Origin: Hymenobacter gummosus
GTDB taxonomy: Bacteria; Bacteroidota; Bacteroidia; Cytophagales; Hymenobacteraceae
Reading direction: 5' to 3'
DNA length: 64,000 bases
NCBI RefSeq assembly: GCF_003970915.1
Contig: NZ_RXOF01000021.1
Coordinates: 53,783-117,782, forward strand
Shown: piece by piece, positions 34,722-44,068 of the stretch
Layout: each line of letters opens with the position of its first letter
How positions within the stretch are numbered: position 1 is the stretch's first letter
The notes under the pieces: generated by a model
What the model was told of the DNA's origin: nothing
Database searches by the model: none
The model's input: only the letters and a program-made list of their open reading frames with translations
Made by a program: the position numbers and the translations under genes

Positions 34722-35888
34722 TTATCGTGTACGTCTAAACTGGTCACGCAAAAGAACATAATCTATAATATTCGAAATAAAATTATTAACATCAAGACTC
34801 GTCCAAGTAAACGACTTGGAGTTATCAAGCTGACCTAAGAAAATTTTATTATCTCGTATTAATCCTGGCTGCCTGTCTCTGACAAAATCAATAACATCTT
34901 GATTCTTTGCCCGTCCCTTCCTACCGACAGTTAATGTGCCGTCGTGCCAAATCGTATATTTTTCTCCATCAATCAAAGTATATCTATCAATAGCCAGCTC
35001 CAGAGAAAGATGGCTTTTATCATAATCATCGACTGCTACTAACAGCAAAGTATGTCCTTTTGAATTTCCGTATTTGGGATGATTCACGGCCTTTATTTTA
35101 CCCATCAGCGTCCAACTGACTATCTGATTATCTCCGGCTTCGTCAGAAATTAGAACAGAACGATAATCACCCGTGAATCAACCACCGGACGCATTACCGA
35201 ACGTAGTAAATCGAACTAGACAGTCTTCATCAAAAGAAGCATTTTTCAGATTGAGAGAAGGAATTTTGTCTTTGACATCATAAAACAAACCTATCATATT
35301 CAATAGGAATGGATAAAGCTCTTGCGTACTGTCTTCGCCTATAATAGCGGACTCCAACAGCTCATTATATATCTTTTTATTCGCCTTTAAATGATTTGGC
35401 CTCTCCCATTCTACTTTACTTGCTTCTTTCGGGTGAAAATAGTCTTTGGTTATAAGGTCTTCGTATAAGGGCACGTATTCGATTTCGACGTAATCTTCTA
35501 ATTTGTCATCCCATTGAAAGGCAACTGTCTCAATTCCATTTGTCACTACTGTTACTTTGGGCTCTAAAGCCATATCATAGCGCCTTGCTTGCTCAAAGAC
35601 AATATCAGTCAAAGCAACATTAGACTCTTTGCATTCCACTATCAACAAAGGATGAAACATATTGTCACTTCTATTTTCAACAGAAACGACTATATCAACT
35701 CTTCCTTTGAGCCCTTTCTCGTAGTGAGATAGTGGAACCTCTACTTCGATCATATCAAGTGGCACACGGAATTTTTCTACAAGATCTAACACGAATTGCT
35801 GTCTAACCTTTTCCTCAGGTGTCACTATGATGAGTTTGCGTCTGCTAACACACAGGAGGCAGTCTTTTCCATTTTTACGAAAGGCCAT
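34722..35888 (-). pseudogene. HsdR_N-like nuclease-domain gene split by an in-frame TGA
   Basis: The frame opens at ATG 35888 and reads 236 residues to TGA at 35178-35180. It then continues in the same frame for 24 codons to MGKIKAVNHPKY and on to TAA at 34722, 388 codons in all. The first part has a type I restriction HsdR N-terminal-like core: LKGRVDIVVSV and LLIVECKESN (PD-ExK-like Asp and Glu-x-Lys). The second part (KGHTLLLVAVDDYDKSHLSLELAIDR, cut as DDYDKSHLSLELAIDR; IWHDGTLTVGRKGRAK) looks like the expected continuation. The locus is visibly AT-rich against its neighbours, so it was probably acquired. It is inactive unless the TGA is read through. Confidence 0.75.
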
Positions 35889-36126
35889 GTTTTTGTTTTT
35901 CTGAAGAATATAGAAGGGAAACTGCCATTTATTAGCACAACGGCAACAAGAGAAACAGCGTCAAGATAACAACTCCATACAACGTCAGCAACCGCTGTAG
36001 CAACGCATTCAATGTTGGTGCAATGGTTCGTACTACTACCCCCAAACCCCATTCGGCTATCTTGCCTCCACAACTTACCTTTGGCCTCCTTTCCCAACTG
36101 ACCTTTCGCATCCCCTCTCCCACCCT

Positions 36127-37695
36127 ATGTCCGATCCGCACGCCGACCCGACGCTGAGCAAACTCGAAGTACTGGAACAGAAAAACGCCGAGGCCCTGCT
36201 GGGCGGCGGCCAGGCCCGCATCGAGGCCCAACACAAGAAGGGCAAGCTGACGGCCCGCGAACGGCTGGACCTCTTGATGGACCCCGGCTCCTTCGAGGAA
36301 ATCGGCAAGTTTGTGATGCACCGTTCCAAGGACTTCGGCCTCGACAAGGAGTACTACCTCGGCGACGGCGTGGTGACGGGCTACGGCACGATTAACGGCC
36401 GACTGGTGTACGTTTTCTCCCAGGATTTCACGGTGCTGGGCGGCTCGCTGAGCGAAACGCACGCCGAGAAAATCGTGAAGATTATGGACCTGGCCATGAA
36501 GAACGGCGCCCCGGTTATCGGCCTGAACGACTCGGGCGGGGCCCGCATTCAGGAGGGCGTGGTGAGCCTGGGCGGCTACGCCGACATCTTCTACAAGAAT
36601 ACCCTGGCCTCGGGCGTAGTACCGCAGATTTCGGCCATCATGGGGCCGTGCGCGGGCGGCGCGGTGTACTCGCCGGCCATTACCGACTTCATCCTGATGG
36701 TGGAAAACACGAGCTACATGTTCGTGACCGGCCCGAACGTGGTGAAGACGGTAACCCACGAAACCGTGACCAGCGAGGAGCTGGGCGGCGCCAGCACCCA
36801 CAGCAGCAAAAGCGGCGTGACGCACTTCACCGCGCCCAACGAGGTGGCCATCATTCAGCAGCTCAAGCAGCTGCTGAGCTACATGCCGCAGAACTGCGAG
36901 GATACTGCCCCGGTGTACCCCTACGACGCCCAGGGCGACGAGCTGCGCCCGGAGCTGGACAGCATCATCCCCGACAACCCCAACCAGCCCTACGACATCC
37001 GCGAGGTCATCAGCGGCATCATCGACCAGGACTCGTTCATGGAGGTGCACCAGAACTTCGCCGAGAACATCGTGGTGGGCTTCGCGCGGCTGGGCGGGCG
37101 CAGCATCGGCATCGTGGGCAACCAGCCGGCGGTGCTGGCCGGCGTGCTCGACATCAACGCCTCGACCAAGGCGGCCCGCTTCGTGCGCTTCTGCGACTCG
37201 TTCAACATTCCGCTGCTGGTGCTGGAGGATGTGCCCGGCTTCCTGCCCGGCACCGACCAGGAGTGGCGCGGCATCATCACCAACGGCGCCAAGCTGCTCT
37301 ACGCCTTCTGCGAAGCCACCGTGCCGCGCATCACCGTTATTACCCGCAAAGCCTACGGCGGGGCCTACGACGTGATGAACTCCAAGCACATCGGGGCGGA
37401 CATGAACTACGCCTGGCCCACGGCCGAAATTGCGGTGATGGGCGCCAAGGGCGCGGCCGAAATCATCTTCAAGCGCGAAATAGCCCAGGCCGAAGACCCC
37501 GAAGCCAAGCTGCAGGAGAAAGTGGACGAGTACCAGCGTAAGTTTGCCACGCCCTACCGGGCGGCCCACCGCGGCTTCGTGGATGAGGTCATCGTGCCTT
37601 CGCAGACGCGGCAGAAGCTGATCCGCGCCTTTAAGATGCTGGAAAACAAAGTAGATCAGCTGCCGCGTAAAAAGCACGGGAATATTCCGCTGTAA
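36127..37695 (+). CDS. Acyl-CoA carboxylase beta subunit (propionyl-CoA/methylmalonyl-CoA type)
   Basis: A 522-residue cytosolic carboxyltransferase subunit. Motifs are [21 protein letters not shown], the N-terminal oxyanion loop [37 protein letters not shown], and the C-terminal [10 protein letters not shown]-like stretch [19 protein letters not shown]. It transfers carboxyl from biotin to propionyl-CoA or a related acyl-CoA. No biotin carboxylase or biotin carrier gene is adjacent, so partners lie elsewhere. The end [10 protein letters not shown] is usual for the family. The region 35889-36126 before it holds only its promoter area. Confidence 0.95.
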   Translation: MSDPHADPTLSKLEVLEQKNAEALLGGGQARIEAQHKKGKLTARERLDLLMDPGSFEEIGKFVMHRSKDFGLDKEYYLGDGVVTGYGTINGRLVYVFSQDFTVLGGSLSETHAEKIVKIMDLAMKNGAPVIGLNDSGGARIQEGVVSLGGYADIFYKNTLASGVVPQISAIMGPCAGGAVYSPAITDFILMVENTSYMFVTGPNVVKTVTHETVTSEELGGASTHSSKSGVTHFTAPNEVAIIQQLKQLLSYMPQNCEDTAPVYPYDAQGDELRPELDSIIPDNPNQPYDIREVISGIIDQDSFMEVHQNFAENIVVGFARLGGRSIGIVGNQPAVLAGVLDINASTKAARFVRFCDSFNIPLLVLEDVPGFLPGTDQEWRGIITNGAKLLYAFCEATVPRITVITRKAYGGAYDVMNSKHIGADMNYAWPTAEIAVMGAKGAAEIIFKREIAQAEDPEAKLQEKVDEYQRKFATPYRAAHRGFVDEVIVPSQTRQKLIRAFKMLENKVDQLPRKKHGNIPL

Positions 37696-37710
37696 CCTTA
37701 GCCGCACCAC

Positions 37711-37963
37711 ATGGACTGGGAGCATCATTGTCGGCCTCGGCATCGTGCTGGTCGTTGTCGGACTGCTGCTGCGGTTCAAGCTGGAACGCTGGTTGCTGGG
37801 CGCGGTGCTGGTCATCTTCACGGTGGCGTCGCTGTTCACCGGCGACTGGTCGGACCCCGGCTCCGGGGTTGACTCCGACCCGCTCAAAGTCAGCCGCTGG
37901 TTTCTGATAATCGGCGGCCTCTGTCTGCTGATTGGCTGGAGCATAACTGCCGCAACCCGTTAG
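37711..37963 (+). CDS. Small two-helix membrane protein with a one-base frameshift at its start
   Basis: The frame from about 37721 to 37963 encodes a small membrane protein: IIVGLGIVLVVVGLLLRFK, an amphipathic stretch, a GDWSDPGSG loop and a second helix (RWFLIIGGLCLLIGWSI). In this frame the only usual start is GTG 37745, which would cut the first helix. An ATG at 37711 reads MDW and would continue SIIVGLG if one G were removed from the GGG at 37718-37720. So the gene has either a one-base insertion or a base-calling error. Function unknown. Confidence 0.6.
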
Positions 37964-38266
37964 TCAGGGTGTCTAATGCTAATTCGGTTACTGTATGAAT
38001 GTACCTTCCGCTGCTTCGCTGCTGACTGTGGTAGATGACTGAGAACTGCCTGCTGGCATGAAGCTGGTTCTCAAGCCCAAGCATCGGCGGCCGGGTGTTC
38101 GGCTCACCAGGGACTGGTTTACGACCGGCAACGCTCCTGCTGGCAGTTCGCGAATCGCACCCCGATTAATCACCCTTTAATACTAATCAAAAGCGGCTTT
38201 TTGGTGTTTTCCGTATTCATTTACATTCTTCAACAATACGAGAGCTGATTGCTCCTTTTCCAACCC
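37964..38266. other. Intergenic region, one 40-codon frame
   Basis: About 300 bases. The only open stretch with an ATG is 38058-38180 (+), 40 residues starting MKLVLKPKHRRPGVRLTRDW. It has a faint likeness to SymE-type toxins (basic start, then RLTRDW in the place of RLSGKW), too weak to call. The last 80 bases are AT-rich and should hold the M42 peptidase promoter. Confidence 0.35.
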
Positions 38267-39337
38267 ATGCGCCAAGAAAGCTTCGACTTCCTGCAGAAAT
38301 ACCTGAACACCCACTCCCCCACTGGCTTCGAGAAAGAAGGCCAGAAGGTGTGGCTGGATTACATTAAGCCCTATATCGACGAGTACTTCGTGGACACTTA
38401 CGGCACCGTGGTGGGCGTCGTGAATCCGGAGGCGAAGTACAAGGTGGTCATCGAAGCCCACGCCGACGAAATCAGCTGGTTCGTGAACTACATCACGAAG
38501 GAGGGCTACCTGTACCTGCGCCGCAACGGCGGCTCCGACGCGCTGATTGCGCCCTCGAAGCGGGTGCTGATTCACACCAAGAACGGGCCGGTGCGGGCCG
38601 TATTTGGCTGGCCGGCCATCCATGTGCGCAAGGTGGAGCAGGATAAGGCCCCGACCATCGAAACCATCTTCCTGGACTGCGGCGCGTCGTCGCAGAAGGA
38701 AGTGGAGGAAATGGGCATTCACGTGGGCTCGGTCGTGACCTTCGAGGACGAGCTGATGGAGCTGAACGGCAAGTACCTGGTGGGCCGGGCGCTGGATAAC
38801 CGCATCGGCGGCTTCATGATTGCCGAGGTAGCCCGGCGCCTCAAGGAAGAAGGCAAGACGCTGCCCTTCGGCCTCTACGTCGTGAATGCGGTGCAGGAGG
38901 AAATCGGGCTGCGCGGGGCCGAAATGATTGCCCACCGCATCATGCCCGACGTGGCCATCGTGACGGACGTGACCCACGACACCCAGTCGCCGATGTACGA
39001 GAAGAAAACCTCCGGTGACATTCACTGCGGCAAGGGCCCGGTCATTACCTACGGCCCGGCCGTGCAGAACAACCTGCGCGACCTGATCATCGAAGCGGCC
39101 CAGGCCAAGGAAATTCCCTTTCAGCGCGCCGCCGCCACCCGCGCCACCGGCACCGACACCGACGCCTTTGCCTACGCCGGCGCCGGCGTGGCCTCGGCCC
39201 TGATTTCCCTGCCGCTGAAGTACATGCACACCACCGTCGAAACCGTCAGCCACGAGGACGTGCAGCACGTTATCGACCTGATCTACGAAGCCCTGCTGCG
39301 CATTGAGGACCAGCACGATTTCCGCTACTTCAAGTAA
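38267..39337 (+). CDS. M42-family metallo-aminopeptidase
   Basis: A 356-residue cytosolic peptidase starting at ATG 38267. Zinc-site and catalytic motifs are VIEAHADEISWF (His and Asp), LVGRALDNRIGG (bridging Asp), NAVQEEIGLRGAE (catalytic and metal Glu), IVTDVTHDT and, near the end, KYMHTTVETVSHED (His). These define the M42 glutamyl aminopeptidase/TET family, which forms large peptide-trimming complexes. It stands alone, with its own AT-rich upstream region and a long hairpin downstream. Confidence 0.93.
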   Translation: MRQESFDFLQKYLNTHSPTGFEKEGQKVWLDYIKPYIDEYFVDTYGTVVGVVNPEAKYKVVIEAHADEISWFVNYITKEGYLYLRRNGGSDALIAPSKRVLIHTKNGPVRAVFGWPAIHVRKVEQDKAPTIETIFLDCGASSQKEVEEMGIHVGSVVTFEDELMELNGKYLVGRALDNRIGGFMIAEVARRLKEEGKTLPFGLYVVNAVQEEIGLRGAEMIAHRIMPDVAIVTDVTHDTQSPMYEKKTSGDIHCGKGPVITYGPAVQNNLRDLIIEAAQAKEIPFQRAAATRATGTDTDAFAYAGAGVASALISLPLKYMHTTVETVSHEDVQHVIDLIYEALLRIEDQHDFRYFK

Positions 39338-39352
39338 GCGTTGATGGTTTGG

Positions 39353-39435
39353 CCAGTGCAAAGGGCCTTGGTAAGCCGGAACGAGTCGTGGTTACGATAG
39401 TCGTTTTGGCGTACCAAGGCCCTCTGCTTTGCTGG
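39353..39435 (+). terminator. Long hairpin after the M42 gene
   Basis: CCAGTGCAAAGGGCCTTGGTA pairs with TACCAAGGCCCTCTGCTTTG plus CTGG across a 38-base loop. It starts 15 bases past the stop. 39436-39594 shows nothing else. Confidence 0.65.
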
Positions 39436-39594
39436 CATTCTGCAGTGGACGCCGGCCTTTTCCGCTGCCGCATCATTATTCCCGGTGTCACTCCCATCCG
39501 CGACGCGGCCCCGACAGCCAACGCAGTAGACATCCGCCCTGGAGCTTTACTCAGGTTTTGCTACGGCGAGAGTGGCTCCCGACTGGTATAGACT

Positions 39595-39801
39595 ATGCGC
39601 ATATTGTTGGCCGTAGCAGTGGTAGTAGGCGGCCTTGGGGCTCTGGCCGGTCTGCTGGTCATATTCGCCTTCAATTTTCTGACACTCAGCCCGAGGCTTC
39701 ACGATGGCCCGGGTTTGTACGCGGGCATGGTCCTGAACCTGCTGGCTATGCTGCTGGTCATAGGCGTGGTCTGCGCGCTGCGGCGGCGGCTCCGAGCCTG
39801 A
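39595..39801 (+). CDS. Small membrane protein, 68 aa
   Basis: Two predicted membrane helices (about residues 3-28 and 42-61) with a short periplasmic or cytosolic loop (LSPRLHDGPGLYAG) and an Arg-rich end (ALRRRLRA). No family recognised. It has a plausible ATG at 39595 and hydrophobic content well above random in this GC-rich DNA, which supports it as a real gene. Confidence 0.5.
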   Translation: MRILLAVAVVVGGLGALAGLLVIFAFNFLTLSPRLHDGPGLYAGMVLNLLAMLLVIGVVCALRRRLRA

Positions 39802-39867
39802 GTTTGCCCTCCAATCCACCCTGTTACCCGCTCGATTGGTAACCTCAAAATAAAAAACGGAGTATCC

Positions 39868-39886
39868 TACTTTGAAATACAAAGTT
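39868..39886 (+). promoter_or_regulatory. Candidate operator palindrome
   Basis: The sequence TACTTTGAAATACAAAGTT has inverted half sites ACTTTG and CAAAGT separated by five bases. It lies 53 bases before the ATG at 39939 and overlaps a TACTTTG-type promoter box, so it is well placed for a repressor site. Confidence 0.5.
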
Positions 39887-39938
39887 CTTTTGTTCCTTTG
39901 TGTTGTCAACGCTTCGTACCGCCAAACCTCTTACAGCC

Positions 39939-40484
39939 ATGACCTTGACCAAAAGCCTCACCCGCGTTTCGCTCATTACCGCCCTGCTGCTCTCGGTGCC
40001 CCTGGTGGCCATGCAGTTCACGGCCGAAGTAAACTGGAGCCTGTCTGATTTCGTCTTGATGGGCGCGCTGCTGTTCAGCGTGGGCATGGCCCTGGAGCTG
40101 GTAGCCAGCCAGCGCGGTCCGGTGGCGTACCGCCTGGCCGCCGGCGGCGCGGTGCTGACGACGCTGCTGCTGATCTGGTCGAACCTGGCGGTGGGCTTTA
40201 TTGGCAGCGGGCCCAATGCGGCTAACCTGCTGTGCGGGGCGGTGCCCCTCGTGGCGCTGGCCGGGGCAGTGCTGGCGCGCTTTCAGGCGCGGGGCATGAC
40301 TTACGCCATGGTAGCGGCGGCCCTGGTACAGGCCCTGGTGCCGGTAGCAGGACTGCTTGCTTCGCACCTGGAGGTGAGGCCGCAGGAATGGGTCATTAGC
40401 TTGGTATTTGCCGCCTTCTGGCTGGCTTCGGCCTGGCTGTTTCAGCGCGCCGACGCGGCCACCAGCGGGCAGCGGCTCGCGTAA
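39939..40484 (+). CDS. Hypothetical integral membrane protein, 181 aa
   Basis: About six hydrophobic segments, starting VSLITALLLSVPLVAMQF and ending VISLVFAAFWLASAWLFQRA. No charged catalytic motif is seen. The ATG at 39939 is chosen because the upstream extension lacks a start and overlaps the operator-like palindrome. Bacteroidota genomes contain many small membrane proteins of this kind next to repressor-type operators, but I cannot name a family. A perfect 19-base hairpin ends it. Confidence 0.65.
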   Translation: MTLTKSLTRVSLITALLLSVPLVAMQFTAEVNWSLSDFVLMGALLFSVGMALELVASQRGPVAYRLAAGGAVLTTLLLIWSNLAVGFIGSGPNAANLLCGAVPLVALAGAVLARFQARGMTYAMVAAALVQALVPVAGLLASHLEVRPQEWVISLVFAAFWLASAWLFQRADAATSGQRLA

Positions 40485-40505
40485 GCAGCGGTGATACACG
40501 CGGCC

Positions 40506-40548
40506 GGGCCCGCGGGGCAGAAGTCGAGCACTTCTGCCCCGCGGGCCC
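40506..40548 (+). terminator. Perfect 19-base hairpin
   Basis: GGGCCCGCGGGGCAGAAGT and its exact complement surround CGAGC. It lies 21 bases past the stop of the membrane protein; a weak T-run follows. Confidence 0.8.
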
Positions 40549-40665
40549 GGCGGTTTTTCGGCTGGGTGCTGACTTACCGGCGCGGCCGGCGGTTCCCGGG
40601 CACGCCCCGCCCAGGCCCGCAGCTCTCGGCGGCGAAGCCGTATCTTGCTCCCCTACCCCGCGTCC

Positions 40666-41478
40666 GTGCTCAATCTGCCCCCCGTTTTTCCGCCCCTCAC
40701 CGTCACCGACCAGATGCAGCGGCGCGTGGCCGTGCCGTATCCGCCGCAGCGCATTGTGTCGTTGGTGCCGTCGCAGACGGAGCTGCTGTTCGATTTGGGC
40801 CTGGCGGAGCGGGTGGTGGGCGTGACCAAGTTCTGCCTGCATCCGGCCGACGCGCGGCAGCGGGCTACGGTCATCGGCGGCACCAAGAACTTCCATTTCG
40901 ATAAGATTGCCGCCCTCCAGCCCGACCTCATCATCGGCAACAAGGAGGAGAATTACCGGGAGGGTATCGAGCAACTGGCTGCCGCGTACCCGGTATGGAT
41001 GAGCGACATCGTGACGCTGGCCGACGCGCTGGACATGATGCGCCGCGTGGGCCTGATAACGGGCACCAAAACCCGCGCCGAGCAACTCACGGCCGGTATT
41101 AGCACTTCATTGGCTGAACTGCCCGCGGTGGTGGAGCCAGCTACGGCCGCGTACTTCATCTGGCGGCAGCCCTACATGGTGGCCGCGGCGGGCACGTTTA
41201 TCCATGAAATGCTGCCGCTGGCGGGCTTCCGCAATGTATTCGCCGACCTTGCCCGCTACCCCGAAATCAGCCCGGAGCAGCTGGCGCAGGCCAATCCGCA
41301 AGTGATTCTGCTGTCGTCGGAGCCGTACCCGTTTCAGCCGAAGCACGTGGCCGAGTTTCAGGCGCTGTGCCCGCAGGCGCGGGTGCTGGTGGTCGATGGG
41401 GAGCTGTTCAGCTGGTACGGCAGCCGGCTGCAGCACTCGGCGGCGTATTTCCGGGGGCTGCACGGGCAAGCCCAGTAA
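40666..41478 (+). CDS. Helical-backbone metal receptor (BtuF-like), apparently non-secreted
   Basis: A 270-residue protein of the ABC substrate-binding class III fold. The core reads QRIVSLVPSQTELLFDLGL, VVGVTKFCLHPADAR, FDKIAALQPDLIIGNKEEN and LPLAGFRNVFADLARYPEIS. No signal peptide or lipobox is visible from GTG 40666 or from any nearby start, so it may act in the cytosol or be exported by another route. Family members bind cobalamin, haem or iron chelates. No permease or ATPase gene is adjacent. Confidence 0.82.
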   Translation: MLNLPPVFPPLTVTDQMQRRVAVPYPPQRIVSLVPSQTELLFDLGLAERVVGVTKFCLHPADARQRATVIGGTKNFHFDKIAALQPDLIIGNKEENYREGIEQLAAAYPVWMSDIVTLADALDMMRRVGLITGTKTRAEQLTAGISTSLAELPAVVEPATAAYFIWRQPYMVAAAGTFIHEMLPLAGFRNVFADLARYPEISPEQLAQANPQVILLSSEPYPFQPKHVAEFQALCPQARVLVVDGELFSWYGSRLQHSAAYFRGLHGQAQ

Positions 41479-41494
41479 CATTGCACGGCCCGAA

Positions 41495-41536
41495 AACGCA
41501 GCGGCCCGCTGAATCCAATTCGGCGGGCCGCTGCGT
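41495..41536. terminator. Bidirectional hairpin between metal receptor and aroA
   Basis: AACGCAGCGGCCCGC / GCGGGCCGCTGCGTT with a 12-base spacer lies between two convergent genes. Confidence 0.8.
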
Positions 41537-41551
41537 TGCAAGCAAGGCCGT

Positions 41552-42811
41552 TTACAGCTCGAAGCCGGCCTGGCGCAGCTCTTCCCAGAAAAACGGGTAG
41601 GACTTGCGCACCACGGCGGGCGTATTCACGGTGAGGCGGCCGCGCAGGGCCAGCGGGGCAAAGGCCATGGCCATGCGGTGGTCGTGGTAGGTTTCCACGG
41701 TCTGGCCCTGCACGTGCAGCCGCTCGGCCGACACGCGGAACATATCCTTGCCTTCGGGGGCCATGCCGGCGCCGAACTTGGCCAGCTCGGTTTGCAGGGC
41801 CAGAATGCGGTCCGTTTCCTTGATGCGCAGGCTTTCCAGGCCGGTCATGTCCACCACCACGCCGGTGGCGGCGGCGGCCACGGCAATGGTCTGGGCCAGG
41901 TCGGGGCAGTCGGTGAAGTTCATGGCCACGCGGGCGGCGCGCTCAGACGTTTGGCGCAGCACCACGCCGTCGTCCACGAACTCGGTGTGCACACCCAGCG
42001 GCTCCATCAGGCGCGCAATGGCCTGGTCGCCCTGCCAGGACTGCCGGCGCAGCCCGGGCAGATGCAGCTGCGAGCCTTCGGGCGCCAGGGCCACCAGGCT
42101 GTACCAGTAGCTGGCCGCCGACCAATCGGCCTCCACGGCGTAGTCGGCGGGCTGGTAGGGCTGCGGCGCCACGTGCACCTCGCGCTCCTGCACGTCCACT
42201 TCGGCCCCGAAGTGGCGCATCAGGGCAGCCGTCATCAGGATGTAGGGCCGCGAACCGACGTGGCCGGTGAGCTGCAGGTGCAGGCCGCCGGGCACCAGCG
42301 GACCAATCATCATCAGGGCCGAAATAAACTGGCTACTGATGTCGCCGCGGACGCTGAGCGGGGCGCCGCCGCGGGCCTGCCAGCCGCGCAGCTGCAGCGG
42401 CGGGTACCCCTCGCGGCCCACGTACTCGATATCGGCACCGAGCTGGCGCAGGGCATCCACCAGCACGCCGATGGGCCGCTCCAGCATGCGCGGCGTGCCG
42501 CTGATACTGGCGTGGCGACCGGTAGCGGCCAGAAAGGCGGTCAGAAAGCGCATGACGGTGCCGGCGTCCTCGGCGTCGAACTCGGGGGCCGCGGGGTGGG
42601 CCAGCAGGCGGCTCATCAGCTGGGTGTCGTTGGCCTCCGACAGGTTGCTGAGCTGTCCGCCGCCGGCCAGGGCGCGGATGATGAGGGCGCGGTTGCTTTC
42701 ACTTTTAGAGGCCGGCAGCAGAGCCGTGCCGCGTAGCGGGCCGCCGGGCCAGCGCAGCGTGAGCGTATCGGGGAACTGGGGGTGTAGCACGAGAAAACGG
42801 GGCCCGGCCAA
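41552..42811 (-). CDS. aroA: 3-phosphoshikimate 1-carboxyvinyltransferase (EPSP synthase)
   Basis: A 419-residue cytosolic enzyme that joins phosphoenolpyruvate to shikimate-3-phosphate. Motifs are LPASKSESNRALIIRAL (Lys and Ser of the active site), EDAGTVMRFLTAFLAA, GDISSQFISALMM, KETDRILALQTEL and ETYHDHRMAMAFAPLAL. The GTVMRF form in place of GTxxRP is a Bacteroidota habit. The start is uncertain: TTG 42811 or GTG 42790; an ATG nearby is out of frame. aroB lies 106 bases upstream on the same strand. Confidence 0.93.
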   Translation of the reverse strand: MAGPRFLVLHPQFPDTLTLRWPGGPLRGTALLPASKSESNRALIIRALAGGGQLSNLSEANDTQLMSRLLAHPAAPEFDAEDAGTVMRFLTAFLAATGRHASISGTPRMLERPIGVLVDALRQLGADIEYVGREGYPPLQLRGWQARGGAPLSVRGDISSQFISALMMIGPLVPGGLHLQLTGHVGSRPYILMTAALMRHFGAEVDVQEREVHVAPQPYQPADYAVEADWSAASYWYSLVALAPEGSQLHLPGLRRQSWQGDQAIARLMEPLGVHTEFVDDGVVLRQTSERAARVAMNFTDCPDLAQTIAVAAAATGVVVDMTGLESLRIKETDRILALQTELAKFGAGMAPEGKDMFRVSAERLHVQGQTVETYHDHRMAMAFAPLALRGRLTVNTPAVVRKSYPFFWEELRQAGFEL

Positions 42812-42917
42812 TCACCATAGCGCGGTGAGGGCCGGAGGCGGAAAGTGAGACGTTATGGTGGGCAACCGCCGGGCCCGGTCCGCGGTTTGCGGTGGCTCCG
42901 GGCGCGGCGGCCCCGGC

Positions 42918-43961
42918 TTAGGCGGGCAGGCGGTGGTAGTAGCGCAGGCTGGCGGCCAGCTCGGCCACGGTCACGGGCTGGTCGTACACGCCTTGGCCAA
43001 TACCGCGCAGCAGGGTGCAGTTGATGGTGTCGCCCTGGTTTTTCTTGTCCTGGCGGGCCAATTCGGCAATGGCGTCGGTTTCCAGCCCGATAAACTGCAC
43101 TTTCTCGAACACCGAGAACAGGAAGGTTTCAATCTGGTCCAGCGCCTCCGGCGCCAGCAGCCCCTTCTGCACCGACAGCCAAGCCTCGCACACCAGACCC
43201 GCCGCTACGGCCTCGCCGTGCAGGATGCTGCGGCCCTGCAGCAGCAGGTAGCTTTCGAGGGCGTGGCCCACGGTATGGCCGAAGTTGAGCAGCTTGCGCG
43301 GCCCCCGCTCGGTGGGGTCCTCCTGCACGATGCGCTGCTTCACCGCCACCGAAGCGGCCACCGTCGGCATCCAGTCCTCCACGAACATGCCCTCCCGGCG
43401 GCCGGTCTGGAAGGCCTCGGCGTCGGCAATCAGCCAGTGCTTGACGACTTCGGCGTAGCCGGCGCGCAGCTCCCGCGGGTCGAGCGTGCTGAGAAACCGG
43501 GTATCGATGCACACGGCCTCCGGCAGCTGAAACACGCCCAGGTGGTTTTTCAGCCCGTGGTAGTCGACGCCGGTTTTGCCGCCGACGGCCGCATCTACCT
43601 GGGCCAGCAAGGTGGTGGGCACTAGGACGCAACGCAGCCCGCGCTTGTACAGGGCCGCGCAGAAGCCGCCGAGGTCCGTCACCACGCCGCCGCCCAGGCA
43701 CACCAGCACGCTGTGCCGGTCGAAGCCGTGCTCGGTCAGCTCGTTCCACACCAGCTCGCACGTAGCCAGGGTTTTGTACTCCTCGCCGGCGGGTATTTCG
43801 ATGAGGCGGTGGCCAGCGGGCAAATGGGGCTGCAGCGCGGGGTAGCAGAGGCGGGCGGTGTTGGTATCGGCCAGCACGGCTACGCGCGTGGTACCGGGCC
43901 GCGCCAGCAGGGCGGCCAAGGCCGGCAGCGCGGCAGCGCCGAGGTGGAGGTAGTCGGTCAT
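42918..43961 (-). CDS. aroB: 3-dehydroquinate synthase
   Basis: A 347-residue NAD- and zinc-dependent enzyme of the shikimate pathway; start ATG 43961 (MTDYLHLGAAAL). Visible motifs are EEYKTLATCELVW, the nucleotide site LGGGVVTDLGGFCAALYKRG, PTTLLAQVDAAVGGKTGVDY, RAGYAEVVKHWLIAD with the catalytic Lys, and the zinc histidines in NFGHTVGHALES and SILHGEAVAAG. It reads toward aroA, forming a probable aroB-aroA operon. Confidence 0.95.
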   Translation of the reverse strand: MTDYLHLGAAALPALAALLARPGTTRVAVLADTNTARLCYPALQPHLPAGHRLIEIPAGEEYKTLATCELVWNELTEHGFDRHSVLVCLGGGVVTDLGGFCAALYKRGLRCVLVPTTLLAQVDAAVGGKTGVDYHGLKNHLGVFQLPEAVCIDTRFLSTLDPRELRAGYAEVVKHWLIADAEAFQTGRREGMFVEDWMPTVAASVAVKQRIVQEDPTERGPRKLLNFGHTVGHALESYLLLQGRSILHGEAVAAGLVCEAWLSVQKGLLAPEALDQIETFLFSVFEKVQFIGLETDAIAELARQDKKNQGDTINCTLLRGIGQGVYDQPVTVAELAASLRYYHRLPA

Positions 43962-44068
43962 AGGGGGCGAAGTTCGCAGGTTCTGCGGCGTGTACGAATA
44001 ATCCGGCCGGGCATGCAACCGCACAAGGCGCGAAGGTATCATCCACGTACACCTATATTACTCTCTCC

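Noticed and set aside
34722-35888. Selenocysteine at the TGA
   Set aside because: No selenium genes or SECIS-like hairpin are visible just after the codon, and the protein family has no redox role.
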